Numbered from the stretch's first letter, positions 38,884 through 48,357 are shown. The stretch is DNA of 64,000 nucleotides from Mycobacterium sp. 1554424.7 (GCF_001665295.1 NZ_LZSE01000127.1:1-64000), one strand, 5' to 3'. The notes: generated by a model not told the origin, from the sequence alone. Translations and numbers: made by a program.

Positions 38884-41055
38884 TCACTCCAGGCGGTACC
38901 GGATCAGCCGGGAGCTGTTGGCCACCACCGCCACCGATGACGCGTTGTGCAGGATCGCGGCCAGCACGGGGGAGAGCGCCCCGCCGGCGCCGATGATCAG
39001 CCCGACGGCGTTGACGGCGATGGACATGCCGTAGTTCTCCCGGATCACGTCCACGGCCCGCCCGCCCAGGTCCCGCACGTCGAGCAGGCGGTGCAGGTCG
39101 TCGTTGGCCAGCGCGACGTCGGCGGTCTCGACGGCCACGTCGGTCCCGGCCAGGCCCATGGCGATCCCGATGTCGGCCGCGGCCAGCGCCGGGGCGTCGT
39201 TGATGCCGTCGCCGACCATGCCGACAACGAAGCCGTCGCCCTGCAGCTCGCGCACCACCTCGAGCTTGTCCTCGGGCATCACCTCGGCGCGCCAGTCGTC
39301 GATCCCGAGTTCGGTGGCGACCACCTCGGCGATCTCGGGATGGTCGCCGGTGAGCATCACGATCCGGCGAATCCCCTTGGCGCGCAACTCTTTCAGCACC
39401 GCGGCCGCCTCGGGCCGCACCTCGTCGCGCAGGCTGATCAGCCCGACCAGGGTGCCGTCCACCGCGAGCAGCAACGGCGTCTCGGCCTGGCGGCGCAGCC
39501 AGTCGACCCACTCCTTGGCCTTCTTCGACACCTTGACTCTTTCGGACTGCAACAGCGAGGGGCTGCCCAGGAGCAGGGTCCGGCCGTCGGCCCAGGTCCG
39601 CATGCCCAGGCCCACCAGCACCTCGCACTCCTCGTGCGGCGGGATGCTGATGTGGCGCTCCTCGGTCGAGCGGATCACCGCCTCGGCCAGCGGATGGCGG
39701 GAGTGGATCTCGGAGCTGGCCGCGTAGGCCAGCACCTGCTCCGGTTCCCAATCCTTATGCATCGCAACGATGTTGGTTACCACCGGGCGCCCGACGGTCA
39801 GCGTGCCGGTCTTGTCGAACACGATTGCGTCGACCTGGCCCGCCTGTTCGAGGTGCGATCCGCCCTTGATCAGGATGCCGCGGCGCGCGCCGTTGCCGAT
39901 CGCCGCGCTGATCGCGGTCGGGGTCGCCAGGCCCACCGCGCACGGGCACGCGATCAGCAGCATGGTCATCGCCCGGCGGACGTCCCCGGTGATGGCCAGG
40001 GTGATGGCCGAGACGATGAACGAGGTGGGAACGAAACGGCGGGAGAAGTTTTCGCCGACCGTCTGGATCGGCGCCCGGTCGTGCTGCGCCTCCTCCACCC
40101 GGGCGATGATGCGCCCGATGGTGGTCTGGTTGCCGACGGCGCGGGCGCGCACCACCAGCCGACCGCGCACCACCACCGAGCCGGCGTGCACGTGCGCGCC
40201 GACCACGACGCTGACGGGCAGGTTCTCCCCGGTGATCGCCGACTGGTCGACGATCGCCTCGCCGTCGACCACCTCGCCGTCCACCGGTATCGCGACGTGG
40301 TCGTGCACCACCACCTCGTCGCCGATCTCGACGCTGTCGATCGGCACCTGAATCTCGTTGTCCGCCACCCGGATCCACGCCGTGTCCTGGCTGCCGCGCA
40401 GCAGCTCGGAGATGGCGCGCCGGGTGCGCCGCAGCGTCAGGTCCTGCAGGTACTCGCCGATGTTGAGCAGCCACAGCACGGTGAGGGCCACCACGTTCTC
40501 CCGCAACACCAGGCTCGCCACGGTGGCCGCCGACACCAGCGCGTCGGTGCCGGCCCGCCCGGAGCGCAGCGAGCGCAGCGCGCCGCGCAGGAAGGGGTAG
40601 CCGGTGAAGACGGTGACGCTGGTCGCGAACAGCCGCCCGCTCGGGCCGAGCAGCGGCGGTCGCGCGAACACGTAGCGGCGCACGCCGAGTAGGGCCAGGG
40701 CCGCGCCGCCGATCACCATGCGGAGCACGTCGGTGTTGCGGATCTCCGACGAATGCGGGGCGCGCGCCGGGATCAGCTCCGCGGCGACGCGGGCGGCGCC
40801 GTCGATCTCCCGCAGCACCGCGGTGGTGTCGCAGCGCCGTGGCGAATACCAGACGACCACCGAGCCGGTGCGCGGGTAGGCGTGCACGGCGCGCACCCCC
40901 GCCACCTTGGCGACGGCCTCCTCGACCGCCACGGCGCGCCGCGAGTTGGCGCGCACCCAGGAGACCGAAACCCGCATGCGTCCGGCGGCATCCGAAATGA
41001 CGTGCAGGGCAGGGTCTTCGGGTTGCGCCTCGTTGACAACCAGTGCGAGGCCCAT
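38884..41055 (-). CDS. ctpC: P1B-type metal efflux ATPase CtpC
   Basis: 723 residues. N-terminal HMA-like fold without a CxxC pair, then membrane helices, actuator TGE (ITGEN near 275), the transmembrane metal site CPC at 370-372, phosphorylation site DKTGT at 414-418, the ATP-binding HP (SRHPLAEA) and GDGINDAPAL hinge. Sequence is nearly continuous with M. tuberculosis CtpC, which with PacL1 exports zinc (earlier work also proposed manganese). It lies nine bases downstream of the pacL1 gene on the same strand, so both are expressed together. Confidence 0.96.
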   Translation of the reverse strand: MGLALVVNEAQPEDPALHVISDAAGRMRVSVSWVRANSRRAVAVEEAVAKVAGVRAVHAYPRTGSVVVWYSPRRCDTTAVLREIDGAARVAAELIPARAPHSSEIRNTDVLRMVIGGAALALLGVRRYVFARPPLLGPSGRLFATSVTVFTGYPFLRGALRSLRSGRAGTDALVSAATVASLVLRENVVALTVLWLLNIGEYLQDLTLRRTRRAISELLRGSQDTAWIRVADNEIQVPIDSVEIGDEVVVHDHVAIPVDGEVVDGEAIVDQSAITGENLPVSVVVGAHVHAGSVVVRGRLVVRARAVGNQTTIGRIIARVEEAQHDRAPIQTVGENFSRRFVPTSFIVSAITLAITGDVRRAMTMLLIACPCAVGLATPTAISAAIGNGARRGILIKGGSHLEQAGQVDAIVFDKTGTLTVGRPVVTNIVAMHKDWEPEQVLAYAASSEIHSRHPLAEAVIRSTEERHISIPPHEECEVLVGLGMRTWADGRTLLLGSPSLLQSERVKVSKKAKEWVDWLRRQAETPLLLAVDGTLVGLISLRDEVRPEAAAVLKELRAKGIRRIVMLTGDHPEIAEVVATELGIDDWRAEVMPEDKLEVVRELQGDGFVVGMVGDGINDAPALAAADIGIAMGLAGTDVAVETADVALANDDLHRLLDVRDLGGRAVDVIRENYGMSIAVNAVGLIIGAGGALSPVLAAILHNASSVAVVANSSRLIRYRLE

Positions 41056-41064
41056 GTCAGGCGA

Positions 41065-41346
41065 TCAGTGGTCGTGCTCGTGGGTGTCGGTGACGGACGG
41101 CGTGGGCGCCTCCTCGCCGATGCGTTCGCGCGCCTCGGCCATGACGTCGGCCAGCTTGAGGCGCGCCGACTCGGCGGCCTCCTCGGCCTTGCGGGTGCCG
41201 CGCAACCCCAGCTCGGCGGCCGACACCGCGGTCTCGTGCAGCGGCGCCTTGGCCACGGCCTTGCGCACCACCTCGTAGGCCGTCACGCCGACCAGGCCGG
41301 TTACCACCGTCCCCGCCGCCTTCGCCAGGAGTCCGTAGACCGCCAT
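41065..41346 (-). CDS. pacL1: PacL1 metallochaperone (DUF1490)
   Basis: 93 residues, as in M. tuberculosis Rv3269. A single membrane helix (about 5-27), a DUF1490 helical part with EE/AE-rich coiled region, and a C-terminal Asp/His-rich tail DTHEHDH at 87-93 that matches the zinc-binding tail described for PacL1. PacL1 forms membrane platforms with CtpC and supports zinc tolerance. The ATG at 41346 is selected because AGGAAGG lies before it; a GTG at 41355 is in frame. Confidence 0.94.
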   Translation of the reverse strand: MAVYGLLAKAAGTVVTGLVGVTAYEVVRKAVAKAPLHETAVSAAELGLRGTRKAEEAAESARLKLADVMAEARERIGEEAPTPSVTDTHEHDH

Positions 41347-41400
41347 CGCCCGCACCTTCCTGTCGTCACCGCGTCGGTTAATGCTCGCACGACGTTAACA

Positions 41401-41423
41401 TTGAAATATTGCGATATCAATAT
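41401..41423 (-). promoter_or_regulatory. AT-rich palindromic operator candidate upstream of pacL1-ctpC
   Basis: The perfect inverted repeat ATATTG-N6-CAATAT occupies 41406-41423, and an overlapping imperfect one, TTGA...TCAA, occupies 41401-41420. It lies 55-77 bases upstream of pacL1 in an AT-rich island unlike the surrounding DNA. Size and composition resemble SmtB/ArsR or MerR-type metal-regulator sites. Confidence 0.55.
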
Positions 41424-41525
41424 GAATCGTTTGGGGCCGTCAGCGCCCGCTGGCGGCGGCGCAGCGATCACTTGAGGCCAAGGCCCGTATGCCGCCATGG
41501 GCTCACACGGAAAGCCGCCAGTGCA

Positions 41526-43115
41526 CTAGCTGTCCTCCCAGGTGGTGGGCAGCATCGGCGTGTTCGGGCCCCCGCCGAACTCGTCACCGGAGAGCGCCGC
41601 CAGCCCCGTCGGGAGGGCATCGCCTTTTGACGCCGTCCCGGCGAACCCCAGGGCTCCCGCCCCCCGATCCGAAGCCTCCGGCGCGGCCCAGTCCGGGTCG
41701 ACCTCGACGTCCATGTCCATGAACTCGTCTTCGTGCCCGCGCTGCTTCGCGCGCTGGCGCCGTCGCTCCCGCGCCCGTTCCCGCGCGGCCGCCCCGGTGG
41801 CTGCCGCGGCGCTATCCGGCTGCGACGCCGGCCTTTTGGCGTTGGAGCTGGCGCCGGTGGGCAGCCCCTTGTCGATGTCGATGGCGGGGGGCGCCACCGC
41901 GTAGGGGGGCGCGAAACCCGCGACTCCCGCGGCCGGCGGCGGCGCCGCGCTGGCGACGGTGCTCGGTGTGGGCGCGGGAGGGGCGGGGGCCGTGCCGGGG
42001 GCGACGGTCGACCCTGCCGTGGTCGGCGCCATCCCGGCGACCGGCAACAGAGCGGGCGTGTGCGCCGCGGGTGCCAGCGCCGGCGCGACGGCGGGTGCGG
42101 GCAAGCCGGCCACGTCGGTCGCCTGGGCCAGCCCCGCGAGTCCTGATACGCCGACCGGGGCGACCGCCAGGGCGGAGGGGGCGATAAATGGGGAAAGCAC
42201 GCTGTAGCCGATGGAAGCGAAATCGTCGGGGCTCAGGAACAGCAAAAAGGGATTGGTCAGATAGAACAACGGATCCGCCAAGAACTTGTTGATGATGTTC
42301 TCGACGTACCCCACCGGATTCGCCAGGAATTCAAAGACGTGGTCGCCGCCGAACCCGAAATAGAGGTCCGACAGAAACGGGAACTGCCCCACGAAGGACT
42401 CGGCGGTCTGCTGGGCGTAGCCGACCGGGTCCGCCATGAAGTCCGCGATGCTGAAGTTCTGGATCGCGTTGAGCAACGCCGACTGCAGGTCGGTCAGGTT
42501 CAGCATGGACGCGTCCTGGGCGAGTTGCTCGGCGGTCTGGACGGCGCTGGTCACCGAGTCGAGCCACGTCGACACCGGGTTCACCACCGCCGGCGCCGGG
42601 GCGGTGGGTGGCGTCGAGGCCACCGCCGCGCTGGAGGTCGCGTCATAGACGCTCATCGTGGTGGCGGCCTGGATCCACATGCGCACGTAGTCCGCCTCGT
42701 TGAGCGCGATCGGGATGGTGTTGAGCCCGAAGAAGTTCGTTGCCACCAACACGCCGTGGACGATGTGGTTGGTGGCGAGCTCGGCCAGCGTCGGCATGGC
42801 CGCCAGCGCGGCGGTGTAGGCCGCGGCCGCGGTCTCGTGCAAAGCGGCCGACGCCGCGCTGTTGGTGCCCGCCTGCGTCAGCCACGCCAAGTACGGCGCG
42901 TGGGCGGCCACATACGACTCCGAGCTCGGACCCTGCCACACCGAAGCCTGCACGTCAGCCAGAATGGCAGCGAGTTCCGTTGCGACGGAATCGTATTCGG
43001 CGCTCAACGCGTTCCACGCGTCGGCCGCCGCCAGCAACGACGCCGGACCGGGGCCGCTGCTCAGTGCCGCCGAATGCACCTCCGGCGGTGCGGCGATCCA
43101 CATGGGCGCCGTCAT
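41526..43115 (-). CDS. PPE family protein, PPW subfamily
   Basis: 529 residues. PPE domain at 1-180 (MTAPMWIAAPPEVHSAAL, WQGPSS near residue 60). The middle contains three repeated D-P-V-G-Y/NPVGYV membrane-like segments (about 225-290), then an Ala/Pro-rich linker. The C-terminus has the PPW hallmark: GFAGT and about 30 residues later PMLPTTW. An Arg-rich then acidic stretch (RERRRQRAKQRGHEDEF) precedes it. GAGG lies ten bases before the ATG. It is inserted between pacL1 and the TIGR03089 gene, neighbours in M. tuberculosis. Confidence 0.92.
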   Translation of the reverse strand: MTAPMWIAAPPEVHSAALSSGPGPASLLAAADAWNALSAEYDSVATELAAILADVQASVWQGPSSESYVAAHAPYLAWLTQAGTNSAASAALHETAAAAYTAALAAMPTLAELATNHIVHGVLVATNFFGLNTIPIALNEADYVRMWIQAATTMSVYDATSSAAVASTPPTAPAPAVVNPVSTWLDSVTSAVQTAEQLAQDASMLNLTDLQSALLNAIQNFSIADFMADPVGYAQQTAESFVGQFPFLSDLYFGFGGDHVFEFLANPVGYVENIINKFLADPLFYLTNPFLLFLSPDDFASIGYSVLSPFIAPSALAVAPVGVSGLAGLAQATDVAGLPAPAVAPALAPAAHTPALLPVAGMAPTTAGSTVAPGTAPAPPAPTPSTVASAAPPPAAGVAGFAPPYAVAPPAIDIDKGLPTGASSNAKRPASQPDSAAAATGAAARERARERRRQRAKQRGHEDEFMDMDVEVDPDWAAPEASDRGAGALGFAGTASKGDALPTGLAALSGDEFGGGPNTPMLPTTWEDS

Positions 43116-43230
43116 CGGCCGCGCGCCTCGCCGGCCCCGATACGAGCCGCACGCATGCCGATGTCCCCGTCAGCCAAGCCTCTGCCCCCACCTGAGCTGA
43201 GTTAACCCCGTAAACTTAGCCCAGGGTAAG

Positions 43231-43956
43231 CTAACTTGTCGATAGGACCCGGGTGACTTTCTCCGTCTCGATCCGGCGTGGCAGCGCCGCGGGATTCGGG
43301 TTCGCGACCTGCACCAGCGACGCGCCCACCGCCAGGATCGCCAGCAGCCCGTCCACCAGTGCGTCGGGATCGGACCAGGCGGCGGTGGAGAGCACCCGGG
43401 CGCCGGGCGTCAATTCCCTTGCCGCGGCTGATCTTTCGCAATCGCCCAGCACCTGGTCGACGGACCGGCCGGCCAGCGCCGGGCCGGGGTGGCGTTCGGG
43501 CACGATCTGGTCGCCGTGCACCCGGACGGCGGTGGCGTAGTCGGTGACGCCGATCGGCAGGTCGGGCGCGGGGCGGCCGAACGGGTCCAGCGAGAGGACC
43601 GCCACCTCGCCGCCGGTCACCGCCGAATCCGCCTCGTCCAGCCGCTCGGCGGTGCACAGCGCCAGGTCCGCCGGCCCGTCGAGCACCGCCTCGGCGCCGA
43701 TCCACCACACCCCGAACAGCACGGCCGCCGTCTGCCAGTGCGCCGGCAGCAGGATCGCGACCCGGCTCGACGGCCCGGCGCCCAGCTCGTCGCGCAACAG
43801 GTTGCCGGTCTTGGCCGCCCAATTGGCCAGCGTCACCCCCGACAACTCGATGCGCTCGCCGCTCGCGTCGTCGTAATAGGTGATGCGCGGGCCGACCGGG
43901 TCGGCCCGCAGCACGGGATCCAGGATCGCGCCGGCCAGCGTGCTCAGTTGATGCAC
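43231..43956 (-). CDS. TIGR03089 family protein (Rv3268-like)
   Basis: 241 residues of the actinobacterial TIGR03089 family: the fold resembles only the N-terminal part of acyl-adenylate-forming enzymes (YDDASGERIELSGVTLANWAAKTGNLLRDE, VAILLPAHWQTAAVLFG), without the adenylation core motifs. Likely not an active ligase. It overlaps the lcp1 gene by 13 bases and is therefore coupled to it, as in M. tuberculosis (Rv3267-Rv3268). Function unknown. Confidence 0.85.
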   Translation of the reverse strand: MHQLSTLAGAILDPVLRADPVGPRITYYDDASGERIELSGVTLANWAAKTGNLLRDELGAGPSSRVAILLPAHWQTAAVLFGVWWIGAEAVLDGPADLALCTAERLDEADSAVTGGEVAVLSLDPFGRPAPDLPIGVTDYATAVRVHGDQIVPERHPGPALAGRSVDQVLGDCERSAAARELTPGARVLSTAAWSDPDALVDGLLAILAVGASLVQVANPNPAALPRRIETEKVTRVLSTS

Positions 43957-45416
43957 TCGGGCTTGTCGGAACCGGCCGTCAGGATCGGTGACGGCGGGGG
44001 AGCGCTGGGGTCGGCCGCCGCTCCGGCATTGGACACCCGCGGCGTCACCTGGCTGCTGGGGCCGCCGGAGAGCCCGGAGCCCGGGCCGGTGTAGTCGTTG
44101 GCGAGCACCACCTTCACGGACCCGGCCGGCAGCGACGGGTCGGCGACCACCGGCAATCCGCCCAGTTCCTTGCCGACCTGTTGTGCGCCGAGGTCGTCGG
44201 TCTTGGCGGCCCGCACCTGGCTGGCCTTCACGTGGCCGCCGTCGTTGTTGCCGACGGTTCCGCCGCCGAATCCCTTGGCGCTCAACACGTCCGACACCGC
44301 AGCCGCCAGCCCGTTGATGTCGGTGTCGTTGACCACGTCGACGGTGGTCTTGGCCGGCGTGTAGGCCAGTTCCTCCGTCTTGCCCTGCGCCTGGTCTTCC
44401 AGCAGGCCCGCCACCCAGCCGGCGACCTGGTGTGGGTCCACCCGGACCACGCTCTGCATGCCGTCGTCACTCCAGCCGGCCCCGTCGAGCACCGGGATCG
44501 TGGCGAAGGCGACCTTGCCGCCGGCCAGCTTCTGCATCTGCTGGACGAAATCCATGACGTCCCAACCCGAGGAGATCACCATGGAGCGCTGGACGGCCGC
44601 CTCCAGGTGCTTCAGCGTGGTGGGGCTGGACAGCGTGTGGCCGGAGAGGATCCGGTGGGCCAGCGAGGCCATCACCACCTGCTGGCGCACCACCCGGTCC
44701 AGGTCGCCCCGGGGCAGGTCGTGGCGCTGGCGGACGAAGCTCAGCGCCTGCGGGCCGTCGAGCTTTTGCCGGCCGGCCGGGAAGTCGGCGCCCGAAAGCG
44801 GTTCGAACACAGGCTCTTTGAGGCACACCTCGACGCCGCCGAGCGCGTCGGTGATCAGCGCGAAGCCCAGCAGCCCGATCTCGGCGTAGTGGTCGACGGT
44901 GACCCCGGTCAGGTCGGCGACGGTCTTGATGAGGGCCTCGCGGCCGGCCTCGGTGCCCTGCGCCTCGGCCTCGGCGGCCGACGCGCCGGCCTTGACGAGG
45001 CTGGCCCGCTTCGCCTCCCGGGTCTGGCCGTAGACGCCGTTGATCTTCGTCTTGCCCAGGCCGGGCGCCGCCACGTAGGAGTCCCGCGGGATGGAGATCG
45101 CGGTCGCCGACATTCCGTTGTTCGGTATCCGCACCAGGATGATCGTGTCGGTGTTGGTCGCCTCCTCGTCGCCGGCCCGCAGCGTCGCCAGTTCCTCGGC
45201 CGACAGCGGGTTGCCGTGCGCGTCGGTGCGGCTGTCCAGTCCGACCAGCAGGATGTCGATCGCGCCGTCGTCGCCGCCCTTGCCCAGCGACGGCGCCGAC
45301 ATGTGGAAGATGCCGTCCTCGAACGACCGGACGTTGCTCCACGCGATCCCGGTGCCGAAAACGACCGCGACGGTCAGCACAGCGGCAACCACACGAACCA
45401 CACGTTGCACAGGCAT
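43944..45416 (-). CDS. lcp1: LytR-CpsA-Psr ligase Lcp1
   Basis: 490 residues. N-terminal membrane anchor (about 7-28), LCP domain with DILLVGLDSR, TDTIILVRI, the phosphate-binding arginine in ISIPRDSYV and the RQRHDLPRGDLDR motif, then a LytR_C domain (about 350-440) and a Pro/Ser-rich tail ending CIN. Lcp1 (Rv3267) joins arabinogalactan to peptidoglycan in M. tuberculosis. ATG at 45416; a GTG directly before it (45419) is possible. Divergent from rmlD, which makes the rhamnose donor of the same linkage. Confidence 0.94.
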   Translation of the reverse strand: MPVQRVVRVVAAVLTVAVVFGTGIAWSNVRSFEDGIFHMSAPSLGKGGDDGAIDILLVGLDSRTDAHGNPLSAEELATLRAGDEEATNTDTIILVRIPNNGMSATAISIPRDSYVAAPGLGKTKINGVYGQTREAKRASLVKAGASAAEAEAQGTEAGREALIKTVADLTGVTVDHYAEIGLLGFALITDALGGVEVCLKEPVFEPLSGADFPAGRQKLDGPQALSFVRQRHDLPRGDLDRVVRQQVVMASLAHRILSGHTLSSPTTLKHLEAAVQRSMVISSGWDVMDFVQQMQKLAGGKVAFATIPVLDGAGWSDDGMQSVVRVDPHQVAGWVAGLLEDQAQGKTEELAYTPAKTTVDVVNDTDINGLAAAVSDVLSAKGFGGGTVGNNDGGHVKASQVRAAKTDDLGAQQVGKELGGLPVVADPSLPAGSVKVVLANDYTGPGSGLSGGPSSQVTPRVSNAGAAADPSAPPPSPILTAGSDKPECIN

Positions 45417-45493
45417 CACAACAGGTTACTTGTGCCACAGCCGCTTTGTGGGTAGCCGATCGCGGCGCGCCTGCGCCGTGCCAGACTCGACAC

Positions 45494-46387
45494 ATGTCGG
45501 AAAGGCTTGTGATCAGCGGCGCGGGCGGCCAATTGGGAACTTCACTGACGGCGCTGGCCGCCGATCGGGGTCGCGACGCGCTGGCGCTCACGTCGTCGCA
45601 GTGGGACATCACCGATCCGGCCGCGGCCGAGCGGATCATTCGCGGCGGTGACGTGGTCATCAACTGCGCCGCCTATACCAACGTCGACGCCGCCGAGAGC
45701 GACGAGGAACGGGCCTACGCGGTCAACGCGACCGGCCCGGAGCACATCGCGCGGGCCTGCGCGCGGGCCGGCGCCCGGCTCATCCACGTCTCCACCGACT
45801 ACATGTTCACCGGCGATCCCCCCGAGGGCGGGCCGCGCCCGTACGAGCCCAGCGACAAGACCGACGCGCGCGGCGTGTACGCGCTGTCCAAGCTCGCCGG
45901 CGAGGACGCGGTGCTGGCGGCGCTGCCGGACGCGGTCGTGGTGCGGACCGCGTGGCTGTACACCGGCGGAACCGGCAAGGACTTCGTGGCCGTCATGCGC
46001 CGACTGGCCGCCGGGGACGGCCCGGTGACGGTGGTCGACGACCAGGTCGGATCGCCGACCTACGTCGCCGACCTGGCCGTCGCGTTGCTGCAGGTCGCCG
46101 ACGACGGCGTGCCCGGACCCATCCTGCACGCCGCCAACGAGGGCGCGGTGTCGCGCTTCGAGCAGGCCCGCGCGGTGTTCGCCGAATGCGGAGCCGACCC
46201 GGACCGGGTGCAACCGGTCAAGACCGACGACTTCCCGCGCCCGGCGCCGCGCCCGAGCTACTCCGCGCTGGGCAGCCGCGAGTCCGCCGCGGCGGGCCTG
46301 ACACCGCTAAGGCCCTGGCGCCCTGCGCTTGTCGCGGCGCTGGCGGCATCTCCCGGCGATCGACCGTTACCCTCGACGCGTGACTGA
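45494..46387 (+). CDS. rmlD: dTDP-4-dehydrorhamnose reductase RmlD
   Basis: 297 residues, short-chain dehydrogenase fold: nucleotide loop GAGGQLG at 9-15, substrate region STDYMFTG around 100-107, catalytic Tyr129/Lys133 in YALSK. Last step of dTDP-rhamnose synthesis. The ATG at 45494 gives the standard N-terminus; an upstream GTG (45446) would add an unrelated leader. The 3' end overlaps wbbL by eight bases, so donor synthesis and transfer are coupled. Confidence 0.95.
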   Translation: MSERLVISGAGGQLGTSLTALAADRGRDALALTSSQWDITDPAAAERIIRGGDVVINCAAYTNVDAAESDEERAYAVNATGPEHIARACARAGARLIHVSTDYMFTGDPPEGGPRPYEPSDKTDARGVYALSKLAGEDAVLAALPDAVVVRTAWLYTGGTGKDFVAVMRRLAAGDGPVTVVDDQVGSPTYVADLAVALLQVADDGVPGPILHAANEGAVSRFEQARAVFAECGADPDRVQPVKTDDFPRPAPRPSYSALGSRESAAAGLTPLRPWRPALVAALAASPGDRPLPSTRD

Positions 46388-47279
46388 CGTCCTGCCGGTC
46401 GTGACGGTGACCTACTCGCCGGGCCCCCACCTCGAGAGGTTCCTGGCCTCCCTGTCGATCGCCACCGAGCGCCCGGTCTGCGTGCTGCTGGCCGACAACG
46501 GCTCCACCGACGGGGCCCCGCAGGCCGCCGTCGAGCGCTACCCGAACGTGCGGCTGTACGACACCGGCGCCAACCTCGGATACGGGACCGCGGTGAACCG
46601 CGGCGTCGCGCAGCTGTCGGAGAGCGGGGGCGTTGACGACGACTGGGTGATCGTCGCCAACCCCGACGTGCAGTGGGGCCCGGGCAGCATCGACGCGCTG
46701 CTGGACGCCGCCACCCGCTGGCCGCACGCTGGCGCCCTGGGCCCGCTCATCCGCGACCCCGACGGCTCGGTGTATCCGTCGGCGCGCCACCTGCCCAGCC
46801 TGATCCGCGGCAGCATGCATGCGGTGCTCGGGCCGTTCTGGAAGCGCAACCCGTGGACGGCGGCCTACCGCCAGGAGCGGCTGGAGCCCAGCGAGCGGGC
46901 GGTCGGCTGGCTGTCGGGGTCGTGCCTGCTCGTGCGGCGGTCGGCGTTCAGCCAGGTCGGGGGGTTCGACGAGCGCTACTTCATGTACATGGAGGACGTC
47001 GACCTCGGTGACCGGCTGGGCAAGGCCGGCTGGCTGAACGTCTACGTGCCGACGGCCGAGGTGCTGCATGACAAGGGCCACTCCACCGGCCACGACCCGG
47101 AACGCCACCTGACCGCTCATCACAAAAGCACCTACTTGTTCCTTGCCGACCGGCATTCTGGTTGGTGGCGTGCGCCGCTGCGCTGGACGCTGCGGGCCTC
47201 GCTGGTGGTGCGTTCGCGGCTGATGGTGCGAAGCGCGCGGCGCCTGAGCAGACGGAACGCGGCGGGAGGCAGGCACTGA
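46380..47279 (+). CDS. wbbL: Rhamnosyltransferase WbbL
   Basis: 299 residues, GT-A/GT2 glycosyltransferase that adds rhamnose to polyprenyl-PP-GlcNAc to make the arabinogalactan linker; essential in mycobacteria. Motifs: VTVTYSPGPHLERFLASL, ADNGS at 38-42, NPDVQW at 94-99, WLSGSCLLVRRSAF and the YMEDVDL acceptor-side motif. GTG start inside the end of rmlD. manB begins one base after its stop. Confidence 0.95.
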   Translation: MTDVLPVVTVTYSPGPHLERFLASLSIATERPVCVLLADNGSTDGAPQAAVERYPNVRLYDTGANLGYGTAVNRGVAQLSESGGVDDDWVIVANPDVQWGPGSIDALLDAATRWPHAGALGPLIRDPDGSVYPSARHLPSLIRGSMHAVLGPFWKRNPWTAAYRQERLEPSERAVGWLSGSCLLVRRSAFSQVGGFDERYFMYMEDVDLGDRLGKAGWLNVYVPTAEVLHDKGHSTGHDPERHLTAHHKSTYLFLADRHSGWWRAPLRWTLRASLVVRSRLMVRSARRLSRRNAAGGRH

Positions 47280-47280
47280 G

Positions 47281-48357
47281 ATGGGAACCTCACAGGTCGA
47301 TGCGGTGGTCCTGGTCGGCGGCAAGGGCACCCGGCTGCGGCCGCTGACGCTTTCCGCGCCCAAACCCATGCTGCCGACCGCCGGGCTGCCGTTCTTGACC
47401 CACCTGCTGTCGCGGATCGCCGCGGCCGGCATCGAGCACGTCATCCTGAGCACGTCGTATCAGGCCCAGGTCTTCGAGGCGGAGTTCGGCGACGGCTCCA
47501 AGCTGGGCCTGCAGCTGGAATACGTCACCGAGGAGCAGCCGCTGGGCACGGGCGGTGGCATCGCCAACGTCGCCGACCACCTGCGCCACGACACCGTGAT
47601 GGTGTTCAACGGCGACGTGCTGTCCGGCGCCGACCTGGGCGAGCTGCTGGAATTCCACGAGACCGAGCGCGCCGACGTCACCCTGCACCTGGTGCGGGTG
47701 GGCGACCCGCGGGCGTTCGGCTGCGTGCCCACCGAAAACGGCCGCGTGACAGCGTTTTTGGAGAAGACCCAGGATCCGCCGACCGATCAGATCAACGCCG
47801 GCTGCTATGTCTTCGCGCGCGGCGTCATCGACCGGATCCCGCGGGGCCGCGAGGTTTCGGTGGAGCGCGAGGTGTTCCCGGCGCTGCTGTCCGACCCCGA
47901 CGTGAAGGTCTGCGGCTACGTCGACGCGACGTACTGGCGCGACATGGGCACGCCGGAGGACTTCGTGCGCGGCTCGGCGGACCTGGTGCGCGGCATCGCG
48001 CCGTCGCCGGCCCTGCACGGCCACCGCGGCGAGCAGCTGGTGCACGACGGCGCGGCGGTGTCGCCGGGCGCGGTGCTGATCGGCGGCACGGTGGTCGGGC
48101 GCGGCGCGGAGATCGGCCCCGGCGTGCGGCTGGACGGGGCGGTGGTCTTCGACGGCGTCAAGGTGGAGGCCGGCAGCGTGATCGAGCGCTCGATCATCGG
48201 CTTCGGGGTGCGCATCGGCCCGCGGGCGCTGATCCGCGACGGCGTGATCGGCGACGGCGCCGACATCGGCGCGCGCTGCGAGCTGCTGCGCGGCGCCCGG
48301 GTGTGGCCCGGCGTTGCCATTCCCGACGGCGGGATTCGCTACTCGAGCGACGTGTGA
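47281..48357 (+). CDS. manB: Mannose-1-phosphate guanylyltransferase ManB
   Basis: 358 residues. Nucleotidyltransferase signature GGKGTRLRPLT at 13-23 with Lys28, metal-binding GDVLSGADLGE, then a C-terminal left-handed beta-helix of hexapeptide repeats (GAVLIGGTVVGRGAEIGPG and on) ending GGIRYSSDV. It makes GDP-mannose for lipomannan, LAM and PIMs (gene called manB in M. tuberculosis). A degenerate second copy of its last 28 bases lies at 50933-50960, across an inserted block. Confidence 0.93.
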   Translation: MGTSQVDAVVLVGGKGTRLRPLTLSAPKPMLPTAGLPFLTHLLSRIAAAGIEHVILSTSYQAQVFEAEFGDGSKLGLQLEYVTEEQPLGTGGGIANVADHLRHDTVMVFNGDVLSGADLGELLEFHETERADVTLHLVRVGDPRAFGCVPTENGRVTAFLEKTQDPPTDQINAGCYVFARGVIDRIPRGREVSVEREVFPALLSDPDVKVCGYVDATYWRDMGTPEDFVRGSADLVRGIAPSPALHGHRGEQLVHDGAAVSPGAVLIGGTVVGRGAEIGPGVRLDGAVVFDGVKVEAGSVIERSIIGFGVRIGPRALIRDGVIGDGADIGARCELLRGARVWPGVAIPDGGIRYSSDV

